Positions 60,173 through 64,000 of a stretch of DNA of 64,000 bases are shown one piece after another. The notes below the pieces were generated by a model. It was not told where the DNA came from and did no database searches. It was given only the letters and a program-made list of their open reading frames with translations. The stretch's first letter is position 1. Each line of letters starts with the position of its first letter. A program made the translations under genes and the position numbers. Source of the DNA: Alphaproteobacteria bacterium (GTDB lineage Bacteria > Pseudomonadota > Alphaproteobacteria > Sphingomonadales > Emcibacteraceae); assembly GCA_020446675.1 (NCBI GenBank), contig JAGREE010000005.1, forward strand, positions 180,807 through 244,806, read 5' to 3'.

Positions 60173-61044
60173 GCATTGATAAAAAACGAGCCGTTACCGC
60201 CTGGTGCTTTATATCGGTGCCAATAGTATATTTTATTCTGGTGCGTTTTTATCCGACCCTAGATGCCTTCAGCATTTCGCTGACCGACTGGAATATTGTT
60301 GGTAAGAAAACCTATATCGGCTTTGATAATTTTGTCCGCCTTTGGCATGATCCGGTTTTCTGGCAGGTGCTTGGCAACACGTTTGAATATCTTTTGCTTG
60401 GGGTCCCGATATCGCTCATTCTTTCCTTTATTGTCGCCCATTCACTTGACCAGATCCGCTTTGGGCATGGGGTCCTGCGGGCCTGTTATTTTATCCCGTT
60501 TCTGACGACGGCGGTGGCGATGGCCTGGGTCTGGCGCTGGTTTTATCAGCCGGTCCCTGTGGGGATGATTAATCTTGCCCTTGGCCAGATGGGGATTAAG
60601 CAACTTGATTTTCTCCGCTCCACGACAGAGGCGCTCCCCGCGGTGCTGGCCCCCGCGATCTGGGCCGGGCTGGGCTTTCAGATAGTCATTTTTATGGCGG
60701 GGCTCAGGGCTATTCCGCAAAGCTATTACGAAGCGGCGAAAATTGACGGCGCAAGCGGTTTTCGTATTTTACGGGAAATAACCCTACCGCAGCTTCGCCC
60801 GACCATCGTGTTTCTGACCGTGATCAGCTCAATCGGTTTCCTACGCATTTTTGATCAGGTCTATAACATGACGCAGGAAGGGGAAGGCGGCCCCCTTAAC
60901 GCCACCCGTCCATTGGTATTGCATATTTACAAGGCGGCGTTTGAGCGTTTTGAAATGGGCATGGCCGCGGCGCAGACGGTGGTTTTATTCACCATTTTGC
61001 TGATTATCACCATTATCCAGCTTAGGGTGCTTAAAAATGGCTGA
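60169..61044 (+). CDS. Sugar-type ABC importer permease (MalF-like)
   Basis: The 291-aa membrane protein has six hydrophobic segments. The EAA coupling loop lies near residue 185 (YYEAAKIDGASGFRILREITLPQLRPTI region, with the EAA-x3-G pattern intact). It starts four bases inside the binding-protein gene and overlaps the next permease by eight bases, so the genes form one operon. Confidence 0.92.
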   Translation: MSIDKKRAVTAWCFISVPIVYFILVRFYPTLDAFSISLTDWNIVGKKTYIGFDNFVRLWHDPVFWQVLGNTFEYLLLGVPISLILSFIVAHSLDQIRFGHGVLRACYFIPFLTTAVAMAWVWRWFYQPVPVGMINLALGQMGIKQLDFLRSTTEALPAVLAPAIWAGLGFQIVIFMAGLRAIPQSYYEAAKIDGASGFRILREITLPQLRPTIVFLTVISSIGFLRIFDQVYNMTQEGEGGPLNATRPLVLHIYKAAFERFEMGMAAAQTVVLFTILLIITIIQLRVLKNG

Positions 61045-61867
61045 AATTAAAGCGCCCATCCGTCCCGGAAAAATTATCATTTGGTGCCTATTATTCATCG
61101 GGGCGGTGATTATGATGACGCCGATTATTTTTATGTTTTCCGCCAGTTTTAAATATAATGATGAAATTTATGAACTGGCACTTATAAGTTCAGAACCAAC
61201 TTTAAGTAATTATATTTATCTATTTGAAAATACAGAATTTTTATTATGGTTTAAAAATTCAATCCTGGTGGCATTGGCTTCAACTGTTTCGGTGCTGTTT
61301 TTTGACAGTCTGGTTGGTTATACCTTGGCCAAATTTCGCTTCCGCGGGCGCAAGCTGGTCTTCATCGCCATTTTAAGCACATTGATGATCCCGACCGAAA
61401 TGCTGGTGATTCCGTGGTATATTCTGGCGCGTGATTTTGGTCTGCTCGATAGCTATATCGGGCTGATATTCCCAGGGATTATGACGGGATTAGGTGTTTT
61501 TCTGATGAAACAGTTTTTTGAAAGCGTGCCTGATGATTATCTGGACGCGGCCCGCATTGACGGGCTTTCCGAATTTCGGATATTTACCCAGATTGCCATG
61601 CCGCTGGTGGCACCGGCCTTATCAGCCCTGGCAATATTCACGTTTCTCGGTAACTGGACCGCATTTTTATGGCCGCTAATTGTTACTTCAAGCGCGGAGC
61701 TTTTCACTATCCCTGTTGGGCTTTCGTCCTTTTCCGGCGAATTTCAGAGCGAATGGGAAATGATCATGACCGGGGCGGCTGTGGCGACATTACCAACTTT
61801 ACTGGTGTTTTTATTTTTGCAGCGGTATATCATCCGTGGCGTGATATTAGGAGGACTAAAGGGATAA
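61037..61867 (+). CDS. Sugar-type ABC importer permease (MalG-like)
   Basis: The 276-aa second permease has six segments and an EAA loop near residue 175 (YLDAARIDGLSEFRIFTQIAMP). A patch at about 61141-61260 is strikingly A/T-rich compared with the GC-rich sequence on either side; it codes for the first periplasmic loop, the variable part of such proteins. The downstream lyase starts two bases after its stop. Confidence 0.92.
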   Translation: MAEIKAPIRPGKIIIWCLLFIGAVIMMTPIIFMFSASFKYNDEIYELALISSEPTLSNYIYLFENTEFLLWFKNSILVALASTVSVLFFDSLVGYTLAKFRFRGRKLVFIAILSTLMIPTEMLVIPWYILARDFGLLDSYIGLIFPGIMTGLGVFLMKQFFESVPDDYLDAARIDGLSEFRIFTQIAMPLVAPALSALAIFTFLGNWTAFLWPLIVTSSAELFTIPVGLSSFSGEFQSEWEMIMTGAAVATLPTLLVFLFLQRYIIRGVILGGLKG

Positions 61868-61869
61868 TC

Positions 61870-63405
61870 ATGGCAAAAAAGCAGGATCAGGCCAGGGCTG
61901 GCATTATTGACAATTCAAATTTCCCTAATGAAACCTATAAGGAAACGGTGCTTGCCCCGCTTTTTGAGGCATCAAAAACAACATTTGCCGATTATCATTT
62001 CCGGGTAAATCTGGCCCATGCCGTGATGCTGGTGGAACAGGGTATATTAACGGCGGAGCAGGGCGCGGAAATTTTAAAAAGCCTTATTTCCATTGAAGAA
62101 AATCTTGATCTGGCGACGCTCACATATACCGGCGAGGTCGAGGATTACTTTTTCTATGTCGAGGGCGAGCTGAATAAAGCGTTGGGGCCCGATCTGGCCG
62201 GGCGGCTCCATACAGGGCGCAGCCGTAATGATATTGACCACACGATCTTTAAAATGCATCTGATGGACCTTTCCGCCGTGCTGCTGACGGAACTTAATCA
62301 ACTTATCGCAACCCTGCTTCGGGTGGCAGAAGGCGGCAAATCCACCATAATTCTTGCCTATACCCACGGGCAACCGGCGCAGCCGACCACATGGGGCCAT
62401 TATCTGGGTGCCTTTATTGAAATATTGCAGCGCGATGTGGAGCGGATCACCCTTGGCCGCAATACGGCAGAGCTTTGTTCCATGGGCGCGGCCGCCATCA
62501 CCACCACAGGCTTTAATTTAAACCGGGAAAGAATGGCGGAACTGCTGGGCTTTGCCGCACCGCTTGAAAATTCATATGGCTGTATTTCCAGCGTTGATTA
62601 TGTCACCGGGCTTTATAGCGCGATGAAGGTGATGTTCCTCAATATCGGCCGCTTTGTCCAGGACCTGGCCCAGCGCAGCAGTTTTGAGCTGGGCCATATT
62701 TATGTGCCCAATGAATTTGTCCAGATCAGCTCGATCATGCCGCAAAAAAGAAACCCTGTGCCAATTGAACATATGCGGCTGATGGCGTCCCTGTCCGCCG
62801 GGCATTGCGACACCATTATAAACACCATGCATAACACACCGTTCACGGACATGAACGATTCCGAAACTGAAGTCCAGACCGTTGGTCACAAAGCCTTTGA
62901 AAGCGGCGTGCGATTATTACGGCTTTTAAATGATTTTATCGGTGCTGTGCAGATCGACGAGGGGAAAATTGCCAAACATATCGGGCAGAGTTGCGCCACC
63001 ATCACCGAAATTGCGGACAGCATTGCCCGTATTGAAAAATTATCCTTTCGCAATGCCCATGAAATTGCTGCCGACATGTCGCGCGCGGCGATTGCCAAAA
63101 AAATCGCACTCGACGAATTTGAATATGCTGAATTCAGCAAAATTTATAAAACACACACCGCAAAGGCACCGAAAATAGACGCGGAAAAATTAAAGGAAAT
63201 CGCCAGCCCCGGATATTTCATTGCCGTGCGGAAAATTACCGGCGGCCCGGCCATTCCGGCCTTTGAAGAAAGTCTTAAAAAATATAACGCCCGGGCGATC
63301 GCACACAGTAATGAAAATGTCGCTTTTTTTGAGCGGCTGATCGGTGCGCGCGAAAATCTGGCTGATGCGGTAAAAAAACTGACACAGAATAAGGGGAGCG
63401 ATTAA
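61870..63405 (+). CDS. Argininosuccinate-lyase-like enzyme of the fumarase/aspartase superfamily
   Basis: The 511-aa protein has the superfamily motifs: [14 protein letters not shown] (ASL-type), [18 protein letters not shown] and the signature [15 protein letters not shown] (about 287-301). The family splits C-N or C-C bonds to release fumarate or a related acid. ASL itself is about 460 residues with MPQKKNPD; the longer chain and the RNPVP variant suggest another substrate. Its place between the permeases and ATPase of an importer argues for use in breaking down the imported compound rather than in arginine synthesis. The frame extends upstream to 61669, but ATG 61870 is the sensible start. 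Confidence 0.82.
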   Translation: MAKKQDQARAGIIDNSNFPNETYKETVLAPLFEASKTTFADYHFRVNLAHAVMLVEQGILTAEQGAEILKSLISIEENLDLATLTYTGEVEDYFFYVEGELNKALGPDLAGRLHTGRSRNDIDHTIFKMHLMDLSAVLLTELNQLIATLLRVAEGGKSTIILAYTHGQPAQPTTWGHYLGAFIEILQRDVERITLGRNTAELCSMGAAAITTTGFNLNRERMAELLGFAAPLENSYGCISSVDYVTGLYSAMKVMFLNIGRFVQDLAQRSSFELGHIYVPNEFVQISSIMPQKRNPVPIEHMRLMASLSAGHCDTIINTMHNTPFTDMNDSETEVQTVGHKAFESGVRLLRLLNDFIGAVQIDEGKIAKHIGQSCATITEIADSIARIEKLSFRNAHEIAADMSRAAIAKKIALDEFEYAEFSKIYKTHTAKAPKIDAEKLKEIASPGYFIAVRKITGGPAIPAFEESLKKYNARAIAHSNENVAFFERLIGARENLADAVKKLTQNKGSD

Positions 63406-64000
63406 TGGCGAGCGTGACATTATCGGATATTTCAAAAAATTACGGCAAAGTTTCGGTCATTGAGCATCTTGACCTTGAAATCATGGATAAGGAATTTATT
63501 GTTCTGGTCGGCCCGTCCGGGTGTGGCAAATCAACCCTGCTGCGTATGATTGCGGGGCTTGAGGATATTACGGGTGGTAAAATATCCATCGCCGACCGTG
63601 TGGTCAATAATCTTGAGCCGCGCGACCGCGACATCGCCATGGTGTTCCAGAATTATGCCCTTTACCCGCATATGAATGTATATAAAAATATATCCTTCGG
63701 CCTTCGCGCCCGTAAAACGCCAAAATCGGACATTGAAAAGCAGGTCGCCAAGGTCGCTGAAATTCTGGGGATAAGAGAACTCCTTAACCGAAAACCGTCC
63801 GAGCTTTCCGGCGGGCAGCGCCAGCGGGTCGCTATGGGCCGGGCCATGGTGCGTAACCCGGCAGTGTTCCTGTTTGATGAACCCTTATCCAACCTTGATG
63901 CCAAGCTGCGCGCAACCATGCGGGCGGAAATAAAAAAACTGCACCGCACTGTCGAGACCACGATGATTTATGTCACCCATGATCAGGTGGAGGCGATGAC
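63405..64000 (+). CDS. Sugar-type ABC importer ATPase (MalK/UgpC-like), cut by window edge
   Basis: The first 198 codons are present; the rest lies outside the window. Walker A is [16 protein letters not shown] (about 36), the Q-loop [17 protein letters not shown], the signature [14 protein letters not shown], Walker [16 protein letters not shown] and the H-loop [11 protein letters not shown]. The ATG overlaps the lyase stop by one base (TAATG). It would energise the two permeases. Confidence 0.93.
   Translation, partial: MASVTLSDISKNYGKVSVIEHLDLEIMDKEFIVLVGPSGCGKSTLLRMIAGLEDITGGKISIADRVVNNLEPRDRDIAMVFQNYALYPHMNVYKNISFGLRARKTPKSDIEKQVAKVAEILGIRELLNRKPSELSGGQRQRVAMGRAMVRNPAVFLFDEPLSNLDAKLRATMRAEIKKLHRTVETTMIYVTHDQVEAM

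Noticed and set aside
61669..61869. Long N-terminal extension of the lyase frame
   Set aside because: It overlaps the permease gene in another frame. ATG 61870 lies just after the permease stop and gives the family N-terminus.
55006..64000. Genomic island or prophage at the right end
   Set aside because: Composition is somewhat more GC-rich, but there is no integrase, tRNA, repeat boundary or phage gene in the window.

Overview
The window is ordinary, densely packed chromosome from a low-GC alphaproteobacterium, probably marine. The alphaproteobacterial reading rests on several sequence features: the DUF2066/HdaA pair; an E1-beta subunit of pyruvate dehydrogenase that carries its own lipoyl domain in a pdhA-pdhB-pdhC-lpd-lipA-ratA run; the tpiA-secG-pyrG-eno-ftsB order; and two GTTC-N7-GTTC boxes, the LexA-site form typical of this class. 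The overall look would fit Kordiimonadales/Emcibacter-like groups, but that is only an impression. I see no rRNA, tRNA, insertion sequence, prophage, CRISPR array or replication origin. No gene-free stretch exceeds about 260 bases.

Layout. 1-8.9 kb: the 5' part of lptD (cut by the window edge) diverges from pepA-holC. A secreted esterase, an ABC-F protein, ndk and the purine pair purM-purN follow. 9-17.7 kb: DUF2066 protein, hdaA, ppk and ppx in a tight same-strand run, then rnd (opposite strand) and aspS. 17.7-22.6 kb: small and accessory genes. These are a 64-residue protein, a TPR-SPOR lipoprotein, a chorismate mutase, a 70-residue membrane protein under a LexA-like box, and three exported proteins carrying four rhodanese/phosphatase-like domains with a CX4R loop. 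22.6-34 kb (mostly minus strand): a diguanylate cyclase, a DEAD-box helicase, an unknown membrane protein, parE, a divergent polysaccharide deacetylase (plus strand), gnd, and the coupled pair ppiD-trpE. 34-46.4 kb (plus strand): central metabolism, namely tpiA, secG, pyrG, eno, ftsB, the whole pyruvate dehydrogenase set, lipA, ratA and an FAH-family enzyme. 46.4-55 kb: a small exported NPYG-repeat protein under a second LexA-like box, hydrolase, CapA-like protein, polysaccharide flippase, class-V aminotransferase, DoxX-like protein, and an FtsX/MacB-type permease with a sigma-54 promoter and an upstream dyad. 55-64 kb: a secreted hydrolase and a large PIG-L deacetylase (minus strand) diverge from a sugar-type ABC importer (binding protein, two permeases, ATPase) with an argininosuccinate-lyase-like enzyme inside the operon. 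The ATPase is cut by the right edge.

The most interesting signals are regulatory. Two nearly identical LexA-type boxes (20152-20166 and 46835-46849) each lie inside a good sigma-70 promoter of a small uncharacterised envelope protein, which suggests an SOS-linked envelope response. A -24/-12 promoter with a 38-base dyad centred about 107 bases upstream of the expected start drives an orphan FtsX permease. The CX4R protein array and the lyase-containing importer locus are the best candidates for undescribed biochemistry.
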